A stretch of 5,540 nucleotides of DNA from Gammaproteobacteria bacterium (GCA_003454335.1 DMKK01000128.1:733-6272), one strand, 5' to 3'. Shown: positions 1 to 5,540, numbered from the stretch's first letter. The notes: generated by a model not told the origin, from the letters alone. Numbers and translations are program-made.

Positions 1-486
1 TTTATTGCGGCCTTCAGTGGCGGCCTGCTATTCGGCACTCTGGCAAAAGACGAACGTGACAAATTCCTGCTGGCGGGAGAAAGCACAGGGGACACGCTGG
101 CGCTAATCACCTGGGTCATTTTCGGCTCCGCCGTCGTAGCCCAGGCGGCGGGAAAATTCAACTGGTCTATCCTGCTCTATGCCGTATTGAGTCTGACGAT
201 AATTCGCATGTTGCCGGTGTTTCTGGCACTTACTGGCAGCGGTATCAGCACCAGGGGCAAACTGTTTATTGGCTGGTTCGGTCCGCGCGGCCTGGCGAGC
301 ATCGTGTTCGCCGTGATCGTATTGAACAGCAAGCTGCCCCACAGCGATCTGATTGCCATGACCGTGGTATGCACTATCCTGCTCAGCATCATTGCCCACG
401 GTCTCACCGCGAATCCACTGGTAGCTGCATTCTCGGCAAGTATAAAACGTTCCGCCGGGAAATCCTTGACCGATAAGCAAGATTAG
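1..486 (+). CDS. CPA1-family Na+/H+ antiporter (NhaP-like), C-terminal part, 5' end outside window
   Basis: Reading frame 1 is open from the first base to a TAG stop and gives the last 161 residues of an inner-membrane monovalent cation/proton antiporter. The diagnostic stretch is GWFGPRGLAS at residues 91-100 of the fragment, followed by a hydrophobic helix (IVFAVIVL). This GPRG-containing segment near the C-terminus is typical of CPA1/NhaP exchangers. Other family-like pieces are GESTGDTLALITWVIFGS (27-44), RMLPVFLA (69-76) and HGLTANPLVAAF (133-144). About four to five hydrophobic segments are present, then a short charged tail ending KSLTDKQD. The ion-binding Asp region of the family lies in the missing N-terminal half, so activity and ion choice cannot be judged. 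There is no long cytoplasmic regulatory tail. Such proteins exchange Na+ (or K+) for H+ in pH and salt homeostasis. Family call is confident; substrate is inferred. Confidence 0.9.
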   Translation, partial: FIAAFSGGLLFGTLAKDERDKFLLAGESTGDTLALITWVIFGSAVVAQAAGKFNWSILLYAVLSLTIIRMLPVFLALTGSGISTRGKLFIGWFGPRGLASIVFAVIVLNSKLPHSDLIAMTVVCTILLSIIAHGLTANPLVAAFSASIKRSAGKSLTDKQD

Positions 487-494
487 ACGCGGTA

Positions 495-520
495 TGGCAT
501 CATAGGATCAACGGATGCCA
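495..520 (+). repeat. Short 7-bp inverted repeat after the antiporter gene
   Basis: TGGCATC (495-501) and GATGCCA (514-520) form a 7-bp inverted repeat with a 12-nt loop, starting nine bases after the antiporter stop. A T-run (533-537) follows but is separated from the stem by 12 bases, so this is a poor fit to an intrinsic terminator. It could be a weak terminator, an operator upstream of the TATAAT box, or chance. TGGCATCA also recurs as a direct copy at 638-645. Confidence 0.25.
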
Positions 521-545
521 CTAGCTGTCGGGTTTTTCCTATAAT
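515..545 (+). promoter_or_regulatory. Candidate sigma-70 promoter for the ParB-like/SulP operon
   Basis: A perfect TATAAT hexamer lies at 540-545 in an otherwise GC-rich genome, inside a locally AT-rich stretch (533-549). The best upstream partner is ATGCCA at 515-520, which matches TTGACA at four of six positions but with a long 19-nt spacer, so the -35 is weak and an activator may be needed. Transcription would begin around 552, about 120 nt before the GTG start at 672, placing the large palindrome (563-633) in the 5' leader. The -10 assignment is seen directly; its use is inferred. Confidence 0.45.
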
Positions 546-562
546 TAAAGAGCCAGTAGCTA

Positions 563-633
563 GTAGGATGTGCTGAGCCTGCGAAGCGCATCTGTCGCAA
601 AGTGATGCGCTTCGCAGGCTCAGCACATCCTAC
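563..633. repeat. 30-bp perfect inverted repeat (REP-like palindrome, GTAG head)
   Basis: Arms 563-592 and 604-633 are exact reverse complements over 30 bases, separated by an 11-nt loop (593-603). The outer end reads GTAGGATGTGCTGAGC and the loop-proximal end GCGAAGCGCATC. A GTAG tetranucleotide at the head of a hairpin is a known hallmark of RAYT-associated REP elements in gammaproteobacteria. There is no T-run after the right arm, so it is not a textbook intrinsic terminator, although it could protect the 3' end of the antiporter mRNA. It lies between the TATAAT box and the ParB-like gene and would form a very stable hairpin in that leader. It differs in sequence from the elements at 3154-3252 and 5465-5540. 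Confidence 0.85.
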
Positions 634-658
634 AGGTTGGCATCAATTCTCAACAAGC

Positions 659-662
659 GAGG
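659..662 (+). promoter_or_regulatory. Ribosome binding site deciding the GTG start at 672
   Basis: GAGG at 659-662 lies nine bases before GTG 672. This supports the GTG over the first in-frame ATG at about residue 49, which would cut into the conserved domain. Confidence 0.6.
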
Positions 663-671
663 TAATCGATT

Positions 672-1424
672 GTGAGCCACCATATATGTGATTCAGAATT
701 TCCCTTTTGTCCGCCAGACGCGAAAGCCGGGGAGTTCTACAAGCTACGGGTGAAAGACCTGTCACCAACGCAGTTCGCAGTCGGCAAGGCGGAGGTCGCA
801 GTGCGTGCCGGACGCATGCGCAAGAAGTTAATAAAGGATCCGGGCAAGTTGCATGATTATCTGCGCGTGCGGCCGATTCCGATCGTGGTGCGGAACAAGA
901 AGTTCTACCTGGTCGATCACCATCACCTGGTGCGCGCACTGTACGACGTCGAGCACAAGACGCGTGGCGAGGATATCTGCGTTTACGTCGAGGTACTGGC
1001 AAACGCCAGCACCCTGGAAAAGGTCTACTTCTGGAAGACCATGCATGATCGCAACTGGGTGTATCTGTTCGATCACTCCGGTGGCGGCCCGCAGCCTCCG
1101 AAAATGCTGCCCGCACACATCAAAGACCTCCAGTTCGACCCATTCAGGAGCCTGGCCTGGCTGGTCCGCGAACATCACGGCTACATTAAAAACAACGCGC
1201 CCTTCTCGGAGTTCAAATGGGCAAACTTTTTCCGGACCCGCATCCTGCTCAACCATGACATAGCCGCAGGCAAACACACCTTCGATAATTTCGCCTTCAA
1301 GATCGACAAGGAGGGCAATCTGGAACTGACCGACGATGGCAAGGACGTCATCGACGAAGTGCTGTTCCTGGCAGCCAGCGAGGAGGCTCGCGGACTGCCG
1401 GGCTTCAGAGGAGTTATGTCCTGA
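672..1424 (+). CDS. ParB-like protein, ParB/sulfiredoxin-fold (ParBc_2 type)
   Basis: A 250-residue soluble protein with no signal peptide or membrane segment. The sequence resembles the ParBc_2 (putative ParB-like nuclease) family: LSPTQFAVGKAEV (30-42), a central FYLVDHHHLVRALYD block (78-92, DHHH at 82-85), FWKTMHDRNWVYLFD (120-134), DPFRSLAWLVR (156-166) and PFSEFKWANFFR (177-188). The DHHH block occupies the place of the nucleotide-binding motif in ParB/Srx-fold proteins. There is no helix-turn-helix DNA-binding domain as in true ParB and no parA neighbour, so chromosome segregation is unlikely. Some ParB-fold proteins are small-molecule kinases (SerK, SbnI), which is an alternative to nuclease activity; the biochemical role is unknown. 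The start is GTG with GAGG nine bases upstream. The stop TGA overlaps the ATG of the SulP gene (TGATG), implying translational coupling and a shared function. Confidence 0.82.
   Translation: MSHHICDSEFPFCPPDAKAGEFYKLRVKDLSPTQFAVGKAEVAVRAGRMRKKLIKDPGKLHDYLRVRPIPIVVRNKKFYLVDHHHLVRALYDVEHKTRGEDICVYVEVLANASTLEKVYFWKTMHDRNWVYLFDHSGGGPQPPKMLPAHIKDLQFDPFRSLAWLVREHHGYIKNNAPFSEFKWANFFRTRILLNHDIAAGKHTFDNFAFKIDKEGNLELTDDGKDVIDEVLFLAASEEARGLPGFRGVMS
1407..1413 (+). promoter_or_regulatory. Ribosome binding site of the SulP gene, inside the ParB-like gene
   Basis: AGAGGAG at 1407-1413 lies ten bases before ATG 1424 and within the last codons of the upstream gene. Together with the TGATG overlap it supports 1424 as the SulP start and coupled translation. 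A closer ATG at 1416 is in the frame of the ParB-like gene and leads straight to its stop. Confidence 0.65.
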
Positions 1425-3127
1425 TGAAGACAGCAAACAAACAGTCCGGGGGATTTCACCTGCCGTTCCTGCAGGGCGTTCTGCCGATAGATGCCTCCCG
1501 GATCCCGACAGAACTCATCGCCGGCCTCACGCTCGCCGCGCTCGCGATACCCGAGGTGATGGGTTACACCAAGATTGCCGGTACGCCGGTCATCTTCGGT
1601 CTCTATACCATCCTCATTCCAATGGCCCTGTTCGCATTGTTCGGTTCCTCCCGGCACCTGGTGGTCGGTGCGGATTCGGCGACCGCCGCCATTCTAGCCG
1701 CCGGCCTGGTCGGACTGGCGGCCACGGGCTCCGATGAGTACGTGGCGCTGGCTGCGGTCCTCGCCTTCATGGCCGCGGGGTTTCTGATTCTGGCGCGCAT
1801 CATTGGCCTGGGATTCATGGCGGACTTCCTGTCGCGCACGGTACTGATTGGCTTCCTGACCGGGGTCGGTCTACAGGTCGCACTGGGGGAAATCGCGGGC
1901 ATGCTGGGCCTTAAGGGCGGCGGGCACGGAACCCTGGAAAAGATCTGGAACGACCTGCAGCAGATCGAACAGGTCAACATTTATGCGCTGGCCGTTGCGC
2001 TTAGTGTACTGGTGGTCATTGTCGGTTCGAAGAAGCTCTCGAAGAAGATCCCTGGAGCGCTGATCGCCGTGATCGGTGCCATCGTCATCAGTTGGGCACT
2101 CGACCTCAAGACCCATGTGCATGTGCTCGGTGCCGTGCCGAGCGGCCTGCCACACATCGGGCTGCCGGAGGTCAAGTGGAGTTGGGAACTCATCAGCAAA
2201 CTGGTCCCGACCGCGATTGCGATGTTTGTGGTCATCCTGGCACAGAGCGCAGCGACCTCCCGCGCCTATGCCGCGCGCTACAACGAGCGCTTCAGCGAGG
2301 ACACCGACCTGGTTGGCCTGGGGCTGGCCAATATCGGCGCCGGCCTGTCCGGCACCTTTGTGGTCAACGGCAGTCCGACCAAGACCCAGATGGTCGACAG
2401 TGCCGGCGGTCGCAGCCAGCTGTCGTTGCTGTTCACTGCCCTTATCGTATTGCTGGTGCTGCTGTTTCTGACGGGACCCCTGGCCTACATGCCCGAAGCG
2501 GTGTTATCGGCAGTGGTGTTCCTGATCGGTATCGACCTGATCGACATCAAGGGCATGCGCAGCATCTTCGAGCAACGGCGATCGGAGTTCTGGGTGGCAC
2601 TGATCACCGCGCTAATGGTGGTATTCGTGGGCGTTGAACAGGGCATCATACTCGCCATCGTGCTATCGCTAATTGATCACACCCGGCGCGGCTATCGACC
2701 AAAGAACGCGGTGATGGTGCCATCCGAGTCGGGCCTCCTGCACGCGCAGCCGGTCGACACCAGGGCCGAGGCCGTACCCGGACTGCTCATCTACCGGTTT
2801 ACGCACAGCATGTACTACGCAAATGCCGAACAGCTCTCGGAACAGATCACGGACCTCATCAACAACGCAGAGCCACCGTTACGCTGGTTTTGCCTTGATG
2901 CCTCCGCGGTCGATGACATCGACTACTCCGCGGCAGAGACATTGCGTTCAATTTTCGCGACCTTGAAGGATAAAGGCATACGTCTGGTTGTTGCGCAGGT
3001 CATGGATGACGTCAAGGCCGAAAGTCGCTACAAACTCCGCCAGCTGTTCGGTGAGGACGCCTTCTACGACACGCTGGATGACGTCATGAAGGACTATCGG
3101 CAGCAAACGGGGGCAGCGACCGGTTGA
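1424..3127 (+). CDS. SulP-family inorganic anion transporter with C-terminal STAS domain
   Basis: A 567-residue inner-membrane protein, the usual length for bacterial SulP (SLC26) transporters. The N-terminal signature is AGLTLAALAIPEVMGYTKIAG (33-53; Glu44 in TM1), followed by GSSRHLVVGADSATAAILA (74-92) in the TM3 region and the core LVGLGLANIGAGLSGTF (296-312) leading to VNGSPTKTQMVDSAGGRSQ (314-332). Hydrophobic helices run to about residue 415. A STAS domain follows at about 452-560 (WFCLDASAVDDIDYSAAE, 488-505), a cytoplasmic regulatory domain related to anti-sigma-factor antagonists. Relatives carry sulfate, bicarbonate, chloride, nitrate or dicarboxylates, and sequence alone does not choose among them. 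Gln274 stands where BicA-type and DauA-type proteins have Asp or Glu, while Thr278 is kept. The gene is coupled to the ParB-like gene by a one-base overlap. Family assignment is secure; substrate is not. Confidence 0.95.
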   Translation: MKTANKQSGGFHLPFLQGVLPIDASRIPTELIAGLTLAALAIPEVMGYTKIAGTPVIFGLYTILIPMALFALFGSSRHLVVGADSATAAILAAGLVGLAATGSDEYVALAAVLAFMAAGFLILARIIGLGFMADFLSRTVLIGFLTGVGLQVALGEIAGMLGLKGGGHGTLEKIWNDLQQIEQVNIYALAVALSVLVVIVGSKKLSKKIPGALIAVIGAIVISWALDLKTHVHVLGAVPSGLPHIGLPEVKWSWELISKLVPTAIAMFVVILAQSAATSRAYAARYNERFSEDTDLVGLGLANIGAGLSGTFVVNGSPTKTQMVDSAGGRSQLSLLFTALIVLLVLLFLTGPLAYMPEAVLSAVVFLIGIDLIDIKGMRSIFEQRRSEFWVALITALMVVFVGVEQGIILAIVLSLIDHTRRGYRPKNAVMVPSESGLLHAQPVDTRAEAVPGLLIYRFTHSMYYANAEQLSEQITDLINNAEPPLRWFCLDASAVDDIDYSAAETLRSIFATLKDKGIRLVVAQVMDDVKAESRYKLRQLFGEDAFYDTLDDVMKDYRQQTGAATG

Positions 3128-3138
3128 CCCGATTACTG

Positions 3139-3144
3139 TATAAA
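3139..3144 (+). promoter_or_regulatory. Weak candidate -10 box upstream of the FUSC gene
   Basis: TATAAA at 3139-3144 is the only good -10-like hexamer in the spacer between the SulP and FUSC genes. A TTGACC at 3124-3129 is too close (9-nt spacer) to act as its -35, and nothing convincing lies at 17 nt. If used, the FUSC leader would include the REP-like element. Read-through from the SulP operon is equally possible. Confidence 0.2.
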
Positions 3145-3153
3145 TCCCCTCCT

Positions 3154-3252
3154 TGTAGGAGCGCCGTCGCCTACATGGATGTAGGTGAGGGGCATGAGCA
3201 GGACGCGGAAGCTTCCCCTGCGCGATTCGCGGCGAGGACGCCGCCCTTACAG
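3154..3252. repeat. REP-like composite palindrome between the SulP and FUSC genes
   Basis: The outer arms TGTAGGAGCGCCGTC (3154-3168) and GACGCCGCCCTTACA (3237-3251) are complementary at 12 of 15 positions. Inside are a small hairpin CCTACAT/ATGTAGG (3170-3176 and 3179-3185), the palindrome GGAAGCTTCC (3207-3216) flanked by GCAGG/CCTGC (3198-3202, 3217-3221), and CGCGATTCGCG (3221-3231). The 19-nt core GCGCGATTCGCGGCGAGGA (3220-3238) is repeated exactly at 5522-5540. The TGTAGGAGCG head is typical of gammaproteobacterial REP units. It fills most of the 154-nt spacer, where it may stabilise the SulP mRNA 3' end or dampen read-through into the FUSC gene. Confidence 0.75.
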
Positions 3253-3270
3253 AAGGGGATCAGGCCTGAA

Positions 3271-3285
3271 ATGCACGCACCGTGA
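3271..3285 (+). CDS. Possible 4-codon leader minicistron before the FUSC gene
   Basis: ATG at 3271 opens a four-residue frame (MHAP) that ends at TGA 3283-3285, overlapping the GTG start at 3282 as GTGA. An AGG (3262-3264) lies six bases before this ATG, whereas the FUSC GTG has no good binding site of its own. Ribosomes could initiate here and re-initiate at the GTG. So short a frame can easily arise by chance, so this is a suggestion only. Confidence 0.15.
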   Translation: MHAP

Positions 3286-5450
3286 TCCTCTCCACAAAGA
3301 CCAAAGAATCGATCAAGACCGCCCTGGCGATGACCGTCGCCTACGGCATCGCCCTGCAGATGGATTGGGACAAGCCCTATTGGGCGGGATTTGCGGTGGC
3401 CTTCGTCAGCCTGGCAACGATCGGGCAATCGCTGAACAAGGCCGCCCTGCGCATGCTCGGCACGCTGCTGGGAATGGTCGTCGCGCTGACCTTCATTGCC
3501 CTGTTCGCCCAGGACCGCTGGCCGTTCATACTGTTTCTCTCCACCTGGGTCGGCCTGTGCACCTACATGATGGGCGGAGCGAAACACCAGTATTTCTGGC
3601 ATGTCGGCGGGTTCGTGTGTGTAATCATCTGCATGGATGCCGGTGCCGATTCAGTCAACGCCTTCGAGACCGCCATACTGCGCGCCCAGGAAACCGGGCT
3701 GGGCATCCTGGTCTACAGCCTGGTCGCGATTTTTCTCTGGCCCAGCAGCAGCCGTGCCGACTTCGAGGCCGCTGTCGCCAAACTGGCATTGGCCCAGCAC
3801 CGGCTGTGCCAGGCTTACTTCGCCCTGATGAATGGCAAAGGGAATGCAAAGGAGGCGCAGTCGCTGCATGCACAGGCGATTCAGGATCAGGCGCAGTTTA
3901 ACCAGCTCCTGGGCGCAGCGGAGGGTGACAGCTATGAGGTCCGGGAGTTGCGGGGAGCATGGCAACGTTACCAGGGCCAGGTAACGCAACTGGGGGAGAC
4001 CCTGGAACGCTGGCGTGAAGGCTTCACAGAGTTGCAGGCGCTGAATGTCGAACACCTGCTGCCCAACCTGGCGGCCTTTGGCGATGAACTCAATCGGCGC
4101 TTTATCCTGATCGAAAGTATGCTCGCCAATCATTCATCCGAACAGCAGCCGGCAGCAATCGAGCTGGCACTGAATGTAGAGGCGGTACGCGCCCTGCCCC
4201 ATTTTCACAAGGCGGCGCTGGCCGTCAGCCGGAAACGACTGCAGCATATCGAGGCACTGACCCGGTCCCTGCTTGACAGCGTCAGTAACATCAAGGGTTT
4301 CGGCCAGTCCATTGCCGTGTCTGAGGCCGCTGCCCCGAAGCCAGCCTCGTTCGTGCCTGACCCGGACCGAATTATGGCTGCTGCCCGGGTCATGCTGATC
4401 CTGTGGATTGCCTGGCTTACAGTGATCTACGTCAACGGCATTCCGGGCGGAACCGGACTGGTTTCCATGGCCGCACCCATAGGTATGGCCCTGGTGAACA
4501 TGCCACAGGTGGCGGTTTGGCAGTTGTTCAAGCCGGTCACGACCAGCGTGCTGTTTGCCGGCGTCCTGTACATCTTCGTAATGCCACAGCTGTGGAGCTT
4601 CACCGGCCTGGGCCTGCTGATTTTTGCGGCGACCTTCACCATCTGCTACCTGTACGCCGCACCACAGCAGATGCTGGGCAGGGTATTCGGCCTGGCCATG
4701 TTCGTCACCATCGCCGGCATTTCCAACGAGCAGACCTACAACTTCCTCAGCGTCGCCACTACCGCGCTGATGTTTCCCATCGTCTTCCTGATCATCGCTG
4801 TCACCAACTACATTCCCTTTTCACCACGCCCGGAGCGGGCAATCCTGCGCCTGCTCGGCCGCTTCTTCCGCAGCAGCGAATACCTGATGTCCACCACACG
4901 CTGGGATCCCGGGTACTCGCCGACACACCTCGAACAAGGGAAAAAGGCCTTCCATACCCGTGAACTTGCAACCCTGCCGCAGAAACTGGGAAGCTGGGCT
5001 AGCCACATCGACACAAAGACGCTGCCCGGCACCACCCCGCAGCAGATACAGTCACTGGTTACAAGTCTGCAGGCGCTCAGCTACCGCATGCAGGAATTGC
5101 TCGCGGCGCGCGGCGGCTCGCAGGCGCAACTCCTGGTGCAGGAACTGCTCGCGGACTTCCGGGACTGGCGCCTGCAGGTACAGGAGAACTTCCTGCACTT
5201 GTCGGAGGATCCGGCCGCCGGAGAGCGGGAGGCGTTTCATGCCAGGCTGGCCGAGAAAATGAAACACCTGGAAGAACGCATCAGGAACACTATGAAGAAG
5301 GCTTCCAATGGGCAACTCAGTGACCGGGATGAAGAAAACTTCTACCGCCTGCTGGGCGCCTATCGGGGCGTTTCAGAGGCCCTGGTCGATTACGCCGGCA
5401 GCGCCGGGGACATCGACTGGATCGGCTGGCGCGAGGAACGCTTTGCATGA
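3282..5450 (+). CDS. FUSC-family (AaeB-like) inner-membrane exporter
   Basis: A 722-residue protein with the two-block architecture of the FUSC (fusaric acid resistance/aromatic acid exporter) family. The first membrane block is at about 12-153 and carries the family pattern DKPYWAGFAVAFVSLATIG (30-48) and RMLGTLLGMVVAL (57-69). A cytoplasmic helical region follows (about 155-360), then a second membrane block (about 365-510, with VNGIPGGTG at 384-392), then a long cytoplasmic tail rich in Gln, Glu and Arg (about 515-722) with likely coiled-coil helices. AaeB relatives export hydroxylated aromatic carboxylates, usually with a periplasmic AaeA adaptor and a small AaeX protein; neither is seen here. 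The start is GTG 3282: an in-frame stop at 3267-3269 rules out anything upstream, and the next start (residue 17) would remove half of TM1. Its Shine-Dalgarno is poor. Family is confident; substrate is unknown. Confidence 0.9.
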   Translation: MILSTKTKESIKTALAMTVAYGIALQMDWDKPYWAGFAVAFVSLATIGQSLNKAALRMLGTLLGMVVALTFIALFAQDRWPFILFLSTWVGLCTYMMGGAKHQYFWHVGGFVCVIICMDAGADSVNAFETAILRAQETGLGILVYSLVAIFLWPSSSRADFEAAVAKLALAQHRLCQAYFALMNGKGNAKEAQSLHAQAIQDQAQFNQLLGAAEGDSYEVRELRGAWQRYQGQVTQLGETLERWREGFTELQALNVEHLLPNLAAFGDELNRRFILIESMLANHSSEQQPAAIELALNVEAVRALPHFHKAALAVSRKRLQHIEALTRSLLDSVSNIKGFGQSIAVSEAAAPKPASFVPDPDRIMAAARVMLILWIAWLTVIYVNGIPGGTGLVSMAAPIGMALVNMPQVAVWQLFKPVTTSVLFAGVLYIFVMPQLWSFTGLGLLIFAATFTICYLYAAPQQMLGRVFGLAMFVTIAGISNEQTYNFLSVATTALMFPIVFLIIAVTNYIPFSPRPERAILRLLGRFFRSSEYLMSTTRWDPGYSPTHLEQGKKAFHTRELATLPQKLGSWASHIDTKTLPGTTPQQIQSLVTSLQALSYRMQELLAARGGSQAQLLVQELLADFRDWRLQVQENFLHLSEDPAAGEREAFHARLAEKMKHLEERIRNTMKKASNGQLSDRDEENFYRLLGAYRGVSEALVDYAGSAGDIDWIGWREERFA

Positions 5451-5464
5451 GAGATTTACCCAAT

Positions 5465-5540
5465 TGCAGGAGCGTCTTCCTCGCCGCGAACCCAGATCAA
5501 TTCTGTGGGAGCGTCGTCCCGGCGCGATTCGCGGCGAGGA
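5465..5540. repeat. REP-like palindromic units after the FUSC gene, cut by window end
   Basis: Two heads, TGCAGGAGCG (5465-5474) and TGTGGGAGCG (5504-5513), are variants of the TGTAGGAGCG head at 3154-3163. TCCTCGCCGCGAA (5478-5490) is the exact reverse complement of TTCGCGGCGAGGA (5528-5540), giving a 13-bp stem with a 37-nt loop, and the second unit appears to start its own hairpin that would close beyond the window. The 19-nt core at 5522-5540 is identical to 3220-3238. The element starts 14 bases after the FUSC stop, a typical REP position at a transcript end. No gene start is visible in the final 90 bases. Confidence 0.75.

Noticed and set aside
563..633. Intrinsic terminator for the antiporter gene
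   Set aside because: The stem is strong but no U-run follows the right arm (the sequence continues AGGTTGGC), so it fits a REP-like palindrome better.
563..633. CRISPR repeat or insertion-sequence end
   Set aside because: There is a single palindromic unit with no spacer array, no transposase and no target-site duplication.
495..645. TGGCATCA direct repeat (495-502 and 638-645) with an inverted GATGCCA (514-520) as an RNA switch
   Set aside because: The 514-520 copy could pair with either site, but an 8-base match in a spacer this size is not far from chance and a transcript starting near 552 would lack two of the three copies.
1378..1391. Small hairpin GCGAG/CTCGC just before the SulP ribosome site
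   Set aside because: The stem is only five base pairs, is in coding sequence, and does not cover the AGAGGAG site or the start.
672..1424. True chromosome- or plasmid-partition ParB
   Set aside because: There is no HTH DNA-binding domain, no parA neighbour and no parS-like site seen; the motifs fit the ParBc_2 group instead.
643..1436. Long open frames on the - strand opposite the ParB-like gene (for example 643-1116 and 828-1436)
   Set aside because: Their products are low-complexity, Arg/Cys-rich or shadow-like, with no family motifs, whereas the + strand frame carries a recognisable domain, a ribosome site and a coupled neighbour.
2092..2637. + strand open frame inside the SulP gene
   Set aside because: It is a +1/-1 frame shadow of the GC-rich SulP coding sequence, rich in Arg, Pro and Gly, with no independent start signal.
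3171..3901. Open frames across the SulP-FUSC spacer (3171-3602 on -, 3185-3901 on +)
   Set aside because: They run through the REP-like palindromes and the start of the FUSC gene in other frames; the translations are Arg/Gly/Pro-rich and lack membrane or domain features.
3966..3986. Inverted repeat CGTTACC/GGTAACG within the FUSC gene
   Set aside because: It is 7 bp with a 7-nt loop, lies inside coding sequence encoding a normal helical region, and is within what chance allows in this length.

Overview
The window reads as chromosomal DNA of a GC-rich proteobacterium, most likely a gammaproteobacterium. The grounds are the GC-rich codon use, compact same-strand gene order, protein families (CPA1 antiporter, SulP-STAS, FUSC/AaeB-like) and intergenic REP-type palindromes with a TGTAGGAGCG-like head. 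The exact genus cannot be read from the sequence. No rRNA, tRNA, CRISPR, insertion sequence or phage gene is visible. All four genes lie on the + strand.

Layout: (1) 1-486 is the C-terminal part of a CPA1-type Na+/H+ antiporter whose start lies outside the window. (2) 487-671 is an intergenic region with a perfect TATAAT box (540-545) and, just downstream, a 30-bp perfect inverted repeat with an 11-nt loop (563-633). (3) 672-1424 encodes a 250-residue ParB/sulfiredoxin-fold protein of the ParBc_2 type. (4) Its stop codon overlaps by one base the ATG of a full-length SulP anion transporter with a C-terminal STAS domain (1424-3127), so the two are almost certainly co-translated. (5) 3128-3281 is a 154-nt spacer mostly filled by a degenerate REP-like element (3154-3252). 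(6) 3282-5450 encodes a 722-residue FUSC-family (AaeB-like) inner-membrane efflux protein. (7) 5451-5540 holds further REP-like units, sharing a 19-nt core with the element at 3154-3252 and cut by the window edge.

Functionally this is a membrane-transport neighbourhood: a cation/proton exchanger, an inorganic-anion (or dicarboxylate) transporter coupled to a soluble ParB-fold protein, and an aromatic-acid-type exporter. The tightest unit is the ParBc_2-SulP pair. The FUSC gene may be read from the same transcript or from its own weak promoter, with a REP hairpin in its leader. I see no clearly new system such as defence or mobile DNA. The points most worth following are the ParBc_2/SulP pairing (the ParB-like protein has a DHHH motif resembling that of ParB-fold small-molecule kinases), a Gln in the SulP core where Na+- or H+-coupled relatives have an acidic residue, and the unusually perfect palindrome in the leader of the ParBc_2 gene.
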